64,000 nt of DNA from an uncultured Actinomycetes bacterium (GTDB lineage Bacteria > Actinomycetota > Acidimicrobiia > Acidimicrobiales > RAAP-2). A model generated the notes under the pieces. The model was given only the letters and a program-made list of their open reading frames with translations, searched no databases and was not told the DNA's origin. Made by a program: the position numbers and the translations under genes. The stretch is taken from the NCBI GenBank assembly GCA_903860915.1, contig CAIOSJ010000018.1, forward strand, positions 1 through 64,000. Reading direction: 5' to 3'. Shown here in pieces: positions 36,705 to 45,559 of the stretch. Numbering within the stretch: the first letter of the stretch is position 1; each line of letters opens with the position of its first letter.

Positions 36705-37882
36705 TACCGCTCGGTGTCGAGGTTGATTGTTTGCAGTATTTCGCCGACGCGCTCCAAAAACTTCGCCGCTACGACGGCATCTAGAACTCGATAGTCAAAA
36801 GCCAAGCCCAGCGTCATGCGTCGACCCGCGACGATGCTGCGTACACCATCAATACGCTCGACAATCGGCGCGTGGCGGGCGGAGCCCATCGACAGAATGG
36901 CGGTTTGTCCGGGCAGGAGGAGCGGCTGAACGAGGACGGTGTTGGCCGAAGGTGCAGCGTGGACCGTAAAGGTCCCGCCCATCAGATCTTCGGTCACGAG
37001 GAGGTTATTAGCTAGACGTTCGTCCAGGTCAGCCAGGCAGCGCACGAGAGCTGCGAGCGAGAGCTGCGACGCAGCGTGAATGACCGGAACCGCGATGCCA
37101 TCACTCGTGACGTCGCGCACGAAGCCAATGTTGACCGCGTAGTGCTGCACGACTTCCGTCACGGCGAAGGTGGCGTTCAGACTAGGAAATTCAGTAATGG
37201 CCCGGATTGCGGCTAGGGCCACGAGTGCTTCGTCGCTGATTTCGATGCCGTCACGCGTCTGACCACCAAGAGCGTCAACCAGGTCAATGATGCGGGCGTC
37301 AATCTCGACTGCCACGAAGCCTTGGGGGGTGGACTGGGCGGCTGCGGAAAGGTGTTCGGCCATGCGGCGTTGCACACTGGTGAGAGCAACGGCTTGCTCA
37401 CCCGAGGGTCCCTTCGCCACCGCGGCTTCGGCGTCACGGCGAGTAATCGTTCCGCCCACGCCCGAACCGCGCACGGAACGAACATCAATATTCCCGTCCG
37501 CCAATACTCGCCGGACCACGGGAGAGAGAACTAAACCCTCGACCCTCGACACGGGTGATGGCACAGGAGCCGACGCAACGACCGCCGATACTGCGTGCGA
37601 CTCGGTGGGCGCACTCGGACTGGCGGGGGTCTCTACGGACCCGGGTGTGCTGGCGCCAATAACCGCCACGACACCCCCAACAGCCACGGTGTCACCCTCG
37701 GCAACGACAATGCGTTCGAGCGTGCCCGACTCCGGTGACGGCATCTCGGAGTCAACTTTGTCCGTGGAGATCTCGTAGAGCACCTCATCGCGTTCAACTC
37801 GCTCGCCGACTTGTTTGAACCAACGGATGATAATGCCCTCGGTGACCGATTCACCGAGTGATGGCAGGGTGACATCAGCCAA
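36704..37882 (-). CDS. 2-oxoacid dehydrogenase E2-like protein with altered active site
   Basis: The 392-aa protein has one lipoyl domain (YEISTDKVDSEMPSP, Lys near 43), a peripheral-subunit-binding region (LSPVVRRVLADGNID near 125) and a C-terminal acyltransferase domain. In that domain the catalytic motif, DHRxxDG in the family, reads DYRVLDA (AFDYRVLDAVVAAKFLE), so the catalytic His is Tyr and the Gly is Ala; the GGTFT segment is followed by VHAAP rather than the usual SNxG. It could act as a lipoylated scaffold or E3-binding protein instead of a transferase. It overlaps lpdA by 8 nt; E1 genes are absent here. Confidence 0.88.
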   Translation of the reverse strand: MADVTLPSLGESVTEGIIIRWFKQVGERVERDEVLYEISTDKVDSEMPSPESGTLERIVVAEGDTVAVGGVVAVIGASTPGSVETPASPSAPTESHAVSAVVASAPVPSPVSRVEGLVLSPVVRRVLADGNIDVRSVRGSGVGGTITRRDAEAAVAKGPSGEQAVALTSVQRRMAEHLSAAAQSTPQGFVAVEIDARIIDLVDALGGQTRDGIEISDEALVALAAIRAITEFPSLNATFAVTEVVQHYAVNIGFVRDVTSDGIAVPVIHAASQLSLAALVRCLADLDERLANNLLVTEDLMGGTFTVHAAPSANTVLVQPLLLPGQTAILSMGSARHAPIVERIDGVRSIVAGRRMTLGLAFDYRVLDAVVAAKFLERVGEILQTINLDTER

Positions 37883-39290
37883 CGTGGAGCCCCCGACCAG
37901 CGAGGGCGAGCAGGGTTTCGCCGAAAGTTTCCGAGAGACTGGGGTGGGGCTGAATTAGCATCGCGGCTTCTTCGGCGGTGGCTTCCCAGTTGACCGCGTA
38001 GTAGCCCGCGCCGAGTTGCTCCGTCACCCAGGGTCCAGCCATGTGCACACCGAGAATTTGACCCGCCGAACCATCAGCGCGTCGTTCCGCAATAACCTTC
38101 ACGACGCCGTCCGTGTCACCAATAATTCTCGCACGGCCGTTGCCACCGAAGGGATCTTTTTTCACCACGACATCGATACCGCGAGCCTTCGCGGCGGCTT
38201 CCGTGAGGCCACAAAAAGCTACCTCGGGGTTGGAATAGATAGCCCACGGCACACGGTCGTAGTCAACGGGCACCACGGACTCGCCCAAAATGGACTTCAC
38301 CGCCACGATCGCTTCGGCGAAGCCCACGTGTGCGAGCTGTGGCGTTCCGGCCACCACGTCGCCCACGGCGAACACCTTCTCGTTAGCCGTACGCATGTAG
38401 CCATCGGTTACGACGAAGCCCCGATCATCAATAGAAACTCCAGTGCCCTCGGCGAGCAGACCTTCGGTACGCGGACGCCGTCCGACGGATACGACGACCA
38501 TGTCCACCGCCACATCGTCACCACCGTCGACGTGAATGACCGTCGAGCTCTTCTTCTTATTGGGCGTATGGCCAGTTACCGCGGCACCCGTGCGAATGAC
38601 CATTCCCCGCTTTTTGAAGGAGCGTTGAACGACGGACGTAACGTCCGTGTCGCAACCCGTCAAAATCGATGGGAGGCCCTCAAGCACAGTGACTTCAGAT
38701 CCCATGTCGAGCAGCATGGACGCGAACTCACAGCCAATTGCTCCGCCACCAATGACGGCCACCTTGGACGGTAGCGACGTCATATCAAGAAATTCATCCG
38801 AGGTCACGACGAGAGAACCGTCAACCTCAAAGCCCGGAATGGTGCGAGGCACCGAACCCGTCGCCAGGACCGTGTGTCCCGCCGTCACCGTGCTGCCGGC
38901 GTCGGCACCATCAACGACTGAAACGGTCAGGTCTGCCTCCAAGCGGCCCGTTCCTTCGAGGACGGTAATCGTACGATTCTTCAACAGGCCCAGCAGGCCC
39001 GTGTGCATGGTATTCACCACATCGTTCTTGCGACTTTGGCTGACCGAAAAATCCGAAATCGTTGGGCCCGTGGAAAAGCCAAAGTCCCCCGCGTGCTGAA
39101 TCGTTCGATAGACGTGCGCCGTCTCCAAAAACTCCTTCGCGGGAATACAGCCACGGTGCAGGCAGGTGCCACCCACCTTGTCGCGTTCGATCAGAATTAC
39201 TGAGAGTCCAGCGGCAGCGGCGTAGAGTGCGGTGGCGTATCCGCCGGGTCCCCCTCCAATTACGACAACATCACTTGAGTGAGAGGCCAC
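37875..39290 (-). CDS. lpdA: Dihydrolipoyl dehydrogenase (E3)
   Basis: The 471-aa flavoprotein reoxidises dihydrolipoyl groups of 2-oxoacid dehydrogenase complexes. FAD motif GGGPGGYATALYAA, redox disulfide GGTCLHRGCIPAK, NAD motif VIGGGAIGCEFASML and C-terminal catalytic HPSLSE are all present. AAAGGA precedes GTG at 39290. Its neighbours E2 and lipBA make a lipoate-handling operon. Confidence 0.96.
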   Translation of the reverse strand: MASHSSDVVVIGGGPGGYATALYAAAAGLSVILIERDKVGGTCLHRGCIPAKEFLETAHVYRTIQHAGDFGFSTGPTISDFSVSQSRKNDVVNTMHTGLLGLLKNRTITVLEGTGRLEADLTVSVVDGADAGSTVTAGHTVLATGSVPRTIPGFEVDGSLVVTSDEFLDMTSLPSKVAVIGGGAIGCEFASMLLDMGSEVTVLEGLPSILTGCDTDVTSVVQRSFKKRGMVIRTGAAVTGHTPNKKKSSTVIHVDGGDDVAVDMVVVSVGRRPRTEGLLAEGTGVSIDDRGFVVTDGYMRTANEKVFAVGDVVAGTPQLAHVGFAEAIVAVKSILGESVVPVDYDRVPWAIYSNPEVAFCGLTEAAAKARGIDVVVKKDPFGGNGRARIIGDTDGVVKVIAERRADGSAGQILGVHMAGPWVTEQLGAGYYAVNWEATAEEAAMLIQPHPSLSETFGETLLALAGRGLHVG

Positions 39291-39303
39291 TGTGGATCCT
39301 TTC

Positions 39304-39329
39304 GGTAGTTTCGCCCATCGCGAACTACC
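39304..39329 (-). promoter_or_regulatory. Leader hairpin before lpdA
   Basis: GGTAGTTCGC and GGCGAAACTACC can pair (one bulge) around a short loop immediately upstream of the lpdA ribosome site AAAGGA. There is no T-run after it, so it is not an ordinary terminator; it may be a leader structure or operator. A TAGGAT box lies just upstream. Confidence 0.4.
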
Positions 39330-39365
39330 TAAATCCTACCGAGTTTTTTGCTTGGTAAAACCCGA

Positions 39366-39809
39366 TCAATTCTGGTGTCGAGGGCGCTGCGAATCGGCTG
39401 CTTCAGTGGCCAGCAGGTCGACGAAGTCATTCATACGGTCGCCCGAGTGACCCTTGACCCAGCGAAAAGAAACCTTTCGGTCGGATGACAAGGTCAGATC
39501 AAACAGCTGCTCCCACAGGTCCCGATTAGCCACTGGTTGGCCCTTGCCATTTTTCCAACCACGGCGTAGCCAGCCCGCGTGCCACCGATCTCGAAAACAA
39601 TGAACCACGTAGGTGGAATCGCTCACGATTTCCACCGGCCCATCAGGATTACTCCGCAGTGCTTGAATCACGGCCATCAGCTCCATTCGCTGATTGGTCG
39701 ACGGCGACTCTACGCCACTCGCAAAGTGGCTTTCGTCAATGGCCCACGCCCAGCCTCCGGGACCCGGATTGCCACGACAGGAACCGTCGGTGTTGATGGT
39801 GACGCTCAC
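39366..39809 (-). CDS. rnhA: Ribonuclease HI
   Basis: The 147-aa enzyme cleaves RNA in RNA:DNA hybrids. Catalytic acidic residues lie in INTDGSCRGNPGPGG, QRMELMAVIQAL, IVSDSTYVVHC and FVDLLATEAA, and the basic protrusion WLRRGWKNGKGQPVAN is kept. It overlaps the Rrf2 gene by 4 nt. Confidence 0.96.
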   Translation of the reverse strand: MSVTINTDGSCRGNPGPGGWAWAIDESHFASGVESPSTNQRMELMAVIQALRSNPDGPVEIVSDSTYVVHCFRDRWHAGWLRRGWKNGKGQPVANRDLWEQLFDLTLSSDRKVSFRWVKGHSGDRMNDFVDLLATEAADSQRPRHQN

Positions 39810-40261
39810 GGTCTCGTGTGCCAGGCGTCGGGATCACTCGTAAATTGCGTCACCGCGTGGGGCAACTGTGAGCGCGACACGTCCTCGATCGTGACGTGTT
39901 CTAAGACCATACGCAACGACGCCCTCACCGCGACCCAGACGTCGCGCAGCGCCGTCGCAGCCCCTTCGTACTCCAAGGTTTCGGGCCGCATGCCCCGGAC
40001 CCCAGCCATTGGACCGCTCAGCACGCGTAAGACGTCGGCAATCGTAATGTTCGCCGGCGGACGAGCCAGGCGAAATCCCCCGTCCACACCACGCTGCGAT
40101 GTGACGATGCCCCCGCGACGCAATTCGGAAAGTATCGCTCCGAGAAATTTGGGTGGAAGGTGCTGCTCGGCCGCAAGGTGCTCGGCACTCACGGAAATCT
40201 CAGATTGAGCCAAGGTCAGAAGAGCTCGAATTGCGTAGTCGGCCTTCGCGGGAATCTGCAC
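39806..40261 (-). CDS. Rrf2-family transcriptional regulator without cluster cysteines
   Basis: The 151-aa protein has the Rrf2 winged helix (MQIPAKADYAIRALLTLAQ, VDGGFRLARPP at the wing) but none of the three Cys used by IscR or NsrR to hold an Fe-S cluster. It therefore probably senses something else or acts through partners. A role at the suf genes cannot be excluded but those are several kb away. GTG start preceded by GGGAGG at very short spacing. Confidence 0.88.
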   Translation of the reverse strand: MQIPAKADYAIRALLTLAQSEISVSAEHLAAEQHLPPKFLGAILSELRRGGIVTSQRGVDGGFRLARPPANITIADVLRVLSGPMAGVRGMRPETLEYEGAATALRDVWVAVRASLRMVLEHVTIEDVSRSQLPHAVTQFTSDPDAWHTRP

Positions 40262-40306
40262 CCTCCCATTCTGCCCTAGACGGACGCACTACGACGCACG
40301 GAGTTC

Positions 40307-40312
40307 TAACCT
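40307..40312 (+). promoter_or_regulatory. -10 box of thiE (leaderless)
   Basis: TAACCT-GCTGTC-GTG. With no leader there is no TPP riboswitch in front of this gene. Confidence 0.65.
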
Positions 40313-40318
40313 GCTGTC

Positions 40319-40945
40319 GTGACCCTTGACTTCGCCCGGCGCCACCTCTACCTCTGCACACCCTGGCGTGACGATATGCGCAGCTTTTTGCCGGCCGTCA
40401 TCCGAGGTGGCGTCGACGTCGTGCAACTGCGTGATAAGCAACTCTCCGCTAGCGAGCAATTACCCCTCGCCAAGGAAATGAAGGGTATCTGTCAGGACTG
40501 GGGTGTGCCGTTTATTATCAACGATCGCCCGGAACTAGCCTTCGACCTCTCCGCCGATGGGGTGCACGTTGGTCAAGATGATGTCTCGGTCGACCAGTGT
40601 CGTCGACTCCTGGGGCCCGAGGCCATCATTGGACTTTCCACCCACTCCACCCAGGAATTTGACCGCGCACTACTCGAACCCGTTTCCTACCTCAGCGCCG
40701 GCCCCATCAACGCCACACCGACGAAGCCGGGTCGAGCGGCTACTGGCGCTGAATACGCCGAATTGTCCCAAGCTCGTTCGCACCTGCCAGTTTTTGTCAC
40801 CGGCGGCGTTACCCCGGGAATTATTGTTGAACTCGGGTCGAGGGGGCTGCGACACTTTGTCGTCGTTCGCTATCTCACCGAATCGACCACTCCCGAGGAA
40901 TCTGCTCGATCATTGCGAGCAGAAATCGATTTGTTACTCGCCTAA
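40319..40945 (+). CDS. thiE: Thiamine-phosphate synthase
   Basis: The 208-aa TIM barrel joins the thiazole and pyrimidine halves of thiamine. It has VVQLRDK, the phosphate/Mg segment IINDRPELA, GVHVGQDD, the STHS loop and YLSAGPINATPTK. TPP made here is needed by Dxs in this window. GTG start is set by the promoter signature. The stop overlaps the hydrolase stop by 4 nt. Confidence 0.95.
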   Translation: MTLDFARRHLYLCTPWRDDMRSFLPAVIRGGVDVVQLRDKQLSASEQLPLAKEMKGICQDWGVPFIINDRPELAFDLSADGVHVGQDDVSVDQCRRLLGPEAIIGLSTHSTQEFDRALLEPVSYLSAGPINATPTKPGRAATGAEYAELSQARSHLPVFVTGGVTPGIIVELGSRGLRHFVVVRYLTESTTPEESARSLRAEIDLLLA

Positions 40946-41688
40946 CGGTGCCGGTCGAGCCAGCCGAGCAAGGTGGCGACCATGCGAGGGTCGGCTCGCA
41001 ACCAATGTCCGGCACTTTGGATTATTCGAAGTTCAGCTCGTCCGTCGGCTGCGGCGTAGAGATCACGAGCATCGCTCGCGGGAACCTCGGCGTCGTCCGA
41101 ACCGTGGCCAATGAGAAACCTCCGCGGAGGCAGAACCGATGCGGCGGCCAGGACATCCATGGCGCAAATTGCCGAGTGCAGAGCCTGCGCGTCCAGCAGT
41201 GGCACCAGGGGATCCACAACTCCCGACGTCGTCAGGGCAGCGTGGAAGGCGTCGGCGTCACCAACCCAGTGATCCAGGTGGGCCGGGGTGGCGAAGGTGG
41301 CCACCCCACGTATTCTCTCTTCGCTTACCGCGTGGGTCAGGGCCAGTGCCCCGCCGAGGCCGAATCCAGCCAGCGAGATTCGTCGACCCGGTTCATCCAA
41401 GCGATCAATAATGGCTGCCAGGTCCAGACGCCACTGATCTGGAGAAAAAGTACCCGTACTCGTCCCCACCCCCGAGAGAGTGCCCGTAGCGACGACCCAG
41501 CCCGATTCGTTCGATAGGTGTTCGGCGAGCTCGGGCAAAAGGCCGGCCGCCTGACGCCCCATTCCGTGAGCGCGCGGGAGGCCGTGCACCAAAATCAGGA
41601 CGTGGTCCGAGACGGGCCGCGAAGTAGCCGAAGCTATTCGTAAATCTAAACGCGAGCTTCCGCTGTCGAGATGCTCGTGATCGAGCAC
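40942..41688 (-). CDS. Alpha/beta-hydrolase fold protein lacking the nucleophile Ser
   Basis: The 248-aa protein has the fold's oxyanion segment LILVHGLP, an acid in GSDDAEVP and a His in SAGHW, but the nucleophile elbow reads GFGLGG where GxSxG is expected (normally GFSLGG). If the sequence is right, it cannot work by the usual serine mechanism and may be a binding protein or a decayed enzyme. GTG start lies 6 bp after the acyl-CoA dehydrogenase stop, so the two are probably cotranscribed. Confidence 0.82.
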   Translation of the reverse strand: MLDHEHLDSGSSRLDLRIASATSRPVSDHVLILVHGLPRAHGMGRQAAGLLPELAEHLSNESGWVVATGTLSGVGTSTGTFSPDQWRLDLAAIIDRLDEPGRRISLAGFGLGGALALTHAVSEERIRGVATFATPAHLDHWVGDADAFHAALTTSGVVDPLVPLLDAQALHSAICAMDVLAAASVLPPRRFLIGHGSDDAEVPASDARDLYAAADGRAELRIIQSAGHWLRADPRMVATLLGWLDRHR

Positions 41689-41694
41689 GTGCTG

Positions 41695-42810
41695 CTAGAT
41701 ACCGAGCAGCTGAGCGAGCAGTTCGCGGTGGTAGGCGGGGTCGCCCAACATCAGCTCGGAGCTCTTGGCGCGCTTGAAGTACAAGTGTGCGTGGTGCTCC
41801 CAGGTGAAACCAATGCCACCGTGAATTTGGATGTTCTCAGCGGCGGCGTGAAAATAGGCTTCCGAGCAGAAGGACTTCGCGAGACTTGCGGCAATTGCCA
41901 GCTCGTCGTTGTCCTCCTGGGCGGCCCAGGCTGCATAGTACGCAGCCGACTTGGCCGATTCAACTTCGAGGAGCATGTCGGCACACTTGTGCTTGATGGC
42001 CTGGAAGGATCCGATGGGTCGACCGAACTGAACACGATTCTTTGCGTAGTCCACAGCGTTGTCGAGCACCCGCTGGGCACCGCCCACCTGCTCGGCAGCC
42101 AAGCAGGCTGCGGCGAACTGCAGAGTCTTTTCTATTCCGTCCTTGGCTCCACCGTCCACGCTGACGAGGGTCGCCGGCGTGCTGGCAAATTCCAGACGAG
42201 CCTGCTTGCGGGTCTGGTCCATCGTCGGAAGTGACGTGGTCGTCAGACCGACAGCATCCTTCGCGACAGCAAACAGAGATAGGCCCTTGTCCGAGGTTGC
42301 GGTGACCAAAATAAGGTCAGCATTCGCTCCGTCGATGACGTAGCTCTTGACTCCGGTCAAGGTGAAGGAGTCGCCTGATCCCGAAGCCGTAACGCCGGTG
42401 GCGCTGACATCCCAGTTTCCCGACTCGTCCGTGATGGCCAGGGTGGCAATCGTCTCGCCCGAAGCAATTCCGGGGAGGTAGGCAGCCTTGGCAGCCGCGG
42501 TGCCGGCGTGAAGCAGTGCGTTCGACGCCAAGGCCACGGTCGCGAAGTAGGGAGAGCACAGCAGGGCGGCACCCATCTCTTCAAAGATCACGTAGAGCTC
42601 GACCGGACCGAAGCCCTGACCGCCAAACTCTTCGGGGATACCGAGACCCTGGAGGGCCAGCTCGTCGGCCATCTGCTTCCACACTGCGGTGTCGTAACCC
42701 TCGGTTGTTGCCATCAGGCGACGCACTTCAGTCTCGGGGGACTTGTCCTCCAAGAAACGCTTCACCATCTTGCGCAGTTCTTCTTGCTCTTCGCTGAATC
42801 CAAAGTTCAT
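41695..42810 (-). CDS. Acyl-CoA dehydrogenase (short FadE-type subunit)
   Basis: The 371-aa protein has MNFGFSEEQEELRKMVKRFLE at the start, GIPEEFGGQGFG, and QIHGGIGFTWEHHAHLYFKRA near the end. The usual C-terminal catalytic region (IYEGT) is absent, as in FadE-type proteins of actinobacteria that work as heteromers on branched or steroid-derived acyl-CoAs. AGAGGA lies before ATG at 42810. A partner subunit was not found next to it. Confidence 0.88.
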   Translation of the reverse strand: MNFGFSEEQEELRKMVKRFLEDKSPETEVRRLMATTEGYDTAVWKQMADELALQGLGIPEEFGGQGFGPVELYVIFEEMGAALLCSPYFATVALASNALLHAGTAAAKAAYLPGIASGETIATLAITDESGNWDVSATGVTASGSGDSFTLTGVKSYVIDGANADLILVTATSDKGLSLFAVAKDAVGLTTTSLPTMDQTRKQARLEFASTPATLVSVDGGAKDGIEKTLQFAAACLAAEQVGGAQRVLDNAVDYAKNRVQFGRPIGSFQAIKHKCADMLLEVESAKSAAYYAAWAAQEDNDELAIAASLAKSFCSEAYFHAAAENIQIHGGIGFTWEHHAHLYFKRAKSSELMLGDPAYHRELLAQLLGI

Positions 42811-42908
42811 GCTGGTTCCTCTTGTTTGTGGACTGCCACCTAGTACTGACAAAGACGTATGTGAGATTAGTCAATTTTCACGAGAGACATACGTGGCAGG
42901 CTGTGGAG

Positions 42909-43526
42909 ATGGAAAATGTCGAAATTGTCTGGGCTAACGAAGCCGTAGAAGTGCACCGCTTCGTCGTTGGCCCCGTGGCTAACAACGTGTACGTGGTGAG
43001 GTGTCGCCGCAGCGGAATAGCCACTTTGATTGACGCCGCCAACGAACACGAACGATTGTTGACCATATCGACGCGCTTGGGTGTTCAGAGTGTTTTGGAG
43101 ACCCACGGGCACTGGGACCACATCCAAGCGGTCGAGGCCGTACGCGAGGCGGGTATTGAAGTCTGGGTCCGCAATGAGGACGCTTCCCTCCTACCGAGCT
43201 ACGACCATCTCCTGGGCGATGACGAGATTTTTACGGTCGGGGACCTTCGTCTGCGGACTCTGCACACTCCCGGCCACACCCCTGGATCTATCTGTTTTGC
43301 CCTAGAAGGAACTCCGCTGCTCTTCACTGGAGACACTCTTTTCCCCGGGGGTCCAGGGAATGCGACCTTCGATGGTGGTGACTTCGGGACCATCATCCGG
43401 TCTATTGAGGAACGTATTTTTCGCACCTACGGCGGCGACACCATCATCTACCCCGGTCACGGTGACTCGACGCTCCTCGCTAGTGAATCACCCCATCTCG
43501 ATGAATGGGTGGCGCGTGGTTGGTAG
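42909..43526 (+). CDS. Metallo-beta-lactamase-fold hydrolase (glyoxalase II-like)
   Basis: The 205-aa protein has the dinuclear metal motif THGHWDH near residue 65, HTPGHTPGS, FTGDTLFPGG and a late YPGHGDST His ligand. It resembles glyoxalase II-like thioester hydrolases. Substrate unknown. ATG at 42909 is preferred to the upstream ORF start at 42822, since residues before MENVEIVW lie in the divergent promoter region. Confidence 0.88.
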   Translation: MENVEIVWANEAVEVHRFVVGPVANNVYVVRCRRSGIATLIDAANEHERLLTISTRLGVQSVLETHGHWDHIQAVEAVREAGIEVWVRNEDASLLPSYDHLLGDDEIFTVGDLRLRTLHTPGHTPGSICFALEGTPLLFTGDTLFPGGPGNATFDGGDFGTIIRSIEERIFRTYGGDTIIYPGHGDSTLLASESPHLDEWVARGW

Positions 43527-43551
43527 CGCTTAGCCTTTTCTCATATCTCGG

Positions 43552-43557
43552 TAGGAT
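43552..43557 (+). promoter_or_regulatory. -10 box of sufC1-sufS-sufU (leaderless)
   Basis: TAGGAT-GAACTA-ATG. Confidence 0.65.
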
Positions 43558-43563
43558 GAACTA

Positions 43564-44322
43564 ATGACCGCCCCACTGCTAGAACTCATCAATGTCCACG
43601 CTTCCGCCGACGGCAACGCAATCCTCAAGGGCGTCAATCTCGTTATCAACGAAGGTGATGTCCACGCCCTAATGGGCCCTAACGGCGCCGGAAAATCAAC
43701 GCTGGCCAATGTCATCATGGGACACCCCGGCTACGTCGTCACCGAGGGCAGCATTCTGCTCAAGGGCGACGACATCTCGAGTTGGACCCCCGACGAGCGA
43801 GCACGGGCTGGTATTTTCCTCGCCTTTCAATACCCCGAATCAATTAGTGGGGTGTCGGTCGTCCAGTTCCTCCGCCAGGCCATTGCCGCCCGCAAGGGTC
43901 TCGAAGAACTCAGTGTCCTCGAGGTCCGCCTCGACCTCATCGAATGGATGGATCGGCTCGGCATGGATCCAGCCTTCGCCGAGCGACACTTGAACGAGGG
44001 TTTTTCGGGCGGCGAGCGCAAGCGTAATGAAGTCCTGCAGATGGCCCTGCTCGACCCAGAAATTGCTGTCCTCGACGAGACCGATTCGGGACTCGACATT
44101 GACGCCCTCCGCGTCGTTGCCCGGGGAGTACGCACTGTCCGCGAGTCGCGCCCCCAGATGGGGGCCATCGTCGTCACCCACTACGTCAAGCTGCTCGACG
44201 AGTTGAGTCCTGATCACGTACACGTCTTGGTCGATGGCGTCGTAGTCCACAGTGGCGGCGCCGAACTTGCTGAGGTCATCGAGACGCAGGGTTACGACCA
44301 ATTCCGCCCGGTGACTGCGTGA
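43564..44322 (+). CDS. sufC: Fe-S cluster assembly ATPase SufC, first copy
   Basis: The 252-aa ABC ATPase has Walker A GPNGAGKST, signature FSGGERKRNEVLQ and Walker B AVLDETDSGLDIDAL, with the SufC-type LDxTDSGLD. It powers SufBCD scaffold assembly. A second SufC is encoded at 47.4-48.1 kb, so the locus has two. This copy leads the plus-strand sufC-sufS-sufU transcript, from a leaderless promoter, and overlaps sufS by 4 nt (GTGA). Confidence 0.95.
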   Translation: MTAPLLELINVHASADGNAILKGVNLVINEGDVHALMGPNGAGKSTLANVIMGHPGYVVTEGSILLKGDDISSWTPDERARAGIFLAFQYPESISGVSVVQFLRQAIAARKGLEELSVLEVRLDLIEWMDRLGMDPAFAERHLNEGFSGGERKRNEVLQMALLDPEIAVLDETDSGLDIDALRVVARGVRTVRESRPQMGAIVVTHYVKLLDELSPDHVHVLVDGVVVHSGGAELAEVIETQGYDQFRPVTA

Positions 44323-45554
44323 CTCCATTCGATCCGGTCCAGGTTCGTTCGGAAATACCCCTCCTCGCGAGAACAGTCCACGATCGACCCGTCATCTATC
44401 TCGACAGTGCCGCCACCTCCTTGACGCCCCAACGCGTCATCACCGCCATGTCGACCTACTACCAACGTTCGCACGCCAACGTCCATCGGGCTGTCTACGT
44501 TACCGCCGAGGAAGCGACAGCCCTCTACGAAGGTGGCCGTCGAGACGTCGGACTTTTTCTCGGATCGACGCACCCCGACGAGGAAATAGTCTTCACGAAA
44601 AATGCAACCGAGGCCTTCAATCTCTTCGCGAAGTCCTGGGGACGAGCAAACCTGGAACGTGGCGACGTCGTCGTTCTCAGCCAGATGGAACACCACGCCA
44701 ACATCGTCCCTTGGTTTCAACTCCGCGACGAAATTGGCATCGAGATCAAGTTCCTTGAAGTGACTGACGACTTTCGACTCGACCTGTCCCGCTTTGACGA
44801 GTTGCTCGAGGGGGCCAAGCTCCTCAGCATTACCGGCATGTCCAACGTCCTCGGTACCATCAACCCCCTGCGAGAATTAACCCAAAGAGCCCACGCCTTC
44901 GGGGCTCTCGTACTCGTCGATGCGTCACAGTCCGCCGCTCACGGTCCCACCGACGTCGTGGACTTCGACGTCGACGCCCTCATTTGCACCGGTCACAAAA
45001 TGCTCGGGCCGACCGGGATTGGTGTTCTCTGGGCCCGTCGCGAGATCCTCGCGGCCATGCCACCTTTTTTGGGTGGCGGTGGCATGATTGCTGACGTAAG
45101 CGTAGACGGATTTACGCCCGCTTCGGGAGTCACGAAGTTCGAAGCCGGGACGCCCCCCATCGCCGAAGCGGCGGGACTGGGCGAAGCCGTACGATACCTC
45201 CGAGAGCTCGGAATGGAGGCCATCGCGACCTACGAAAAAGGCCTCACCGATGACGCCATCGCTCGCCTCGCCCACGAATTTTCCGGTCGCGTGCGCATCA
45301 TTGGACCGACGGACGGCGTTGCCCGTGGCGGCGTTCTTAGTTTGGACGTAGAGGGCGTACACCCCCACGACGTGGCCCAGGTGCTGGATCAATTTGGCGT
45401 CTGCATCCGGCCCGGTCACCACTGCGCCAAGCCACTCATGAAGCGTTTCTCACTAGCGGCCACCGCGCGCGTCTCCTTCGGCCCTTACTCACTACAGTCG
45501 GACACGAATATTTTGATTGAATCTCTCCACCACGCCCTAGAGTTATTTGGATAA
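44319..45554 (+). CDS. sufS: Cysteine desulfurase SufS
   Basis: The 411-aa PLP enzyme removes sulfur from cysteine. YLDSAATSLTPQ, QMEHHANIVPW, the PLP-Lys in CTGHKMLGPTGIG and the catalytic Cys in RPGHHCAKPLM are visible. Its partner SufU follows by 5 bp. GTG start overlaps sufC. Confidence 0.96.
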   Translation: MTPFDPVQVRSEIPLLARTVHDRPVIYLDSAATSLTPQRVITAMSTYYQRSHANVHRAVYVTAEEATALYEGGRRDVGLFLGSTHPDEEIVFTKNATEAFNLFAKSWGRANLERGDVVVLSQMEHHANIVPWFQLRDEIGIEIKFLEVTDDFRLDLSRFDELLEGAKLLSITGMSNVLGTINPLRELTQRAHAFGALVLVDASQSAAHGPTDVVDFDVDALICTGHKMLGPTGIGVLWARREILAAMPPFLGGGGMIADVSVDGFTPASGVTKFEAGTPPIAEAAGLGEAVRYLRELGMEAIATYEKGLTDDAIARLAHEFSGRVRIIGPTDGVARGGVLSLDVEGVHPHDVAQVLDQFGVCIRPGHHCAKPLMKRFSLAATARVSFGPYSLQSDTNILIESLHHALELFG

Positions 45555-45559
45555 GTCCT

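Noticed and set aside
40262-40318. TPP riboswitch before thiE
   Set aside because: The -10 box lies 6 nt before the start codon, leaving no leader.
40670-41114. Alternative-frame ORFs across thiE and the hydrolase gene
   Set aside because: They are shadows of the two genes, which have clear family motifs.
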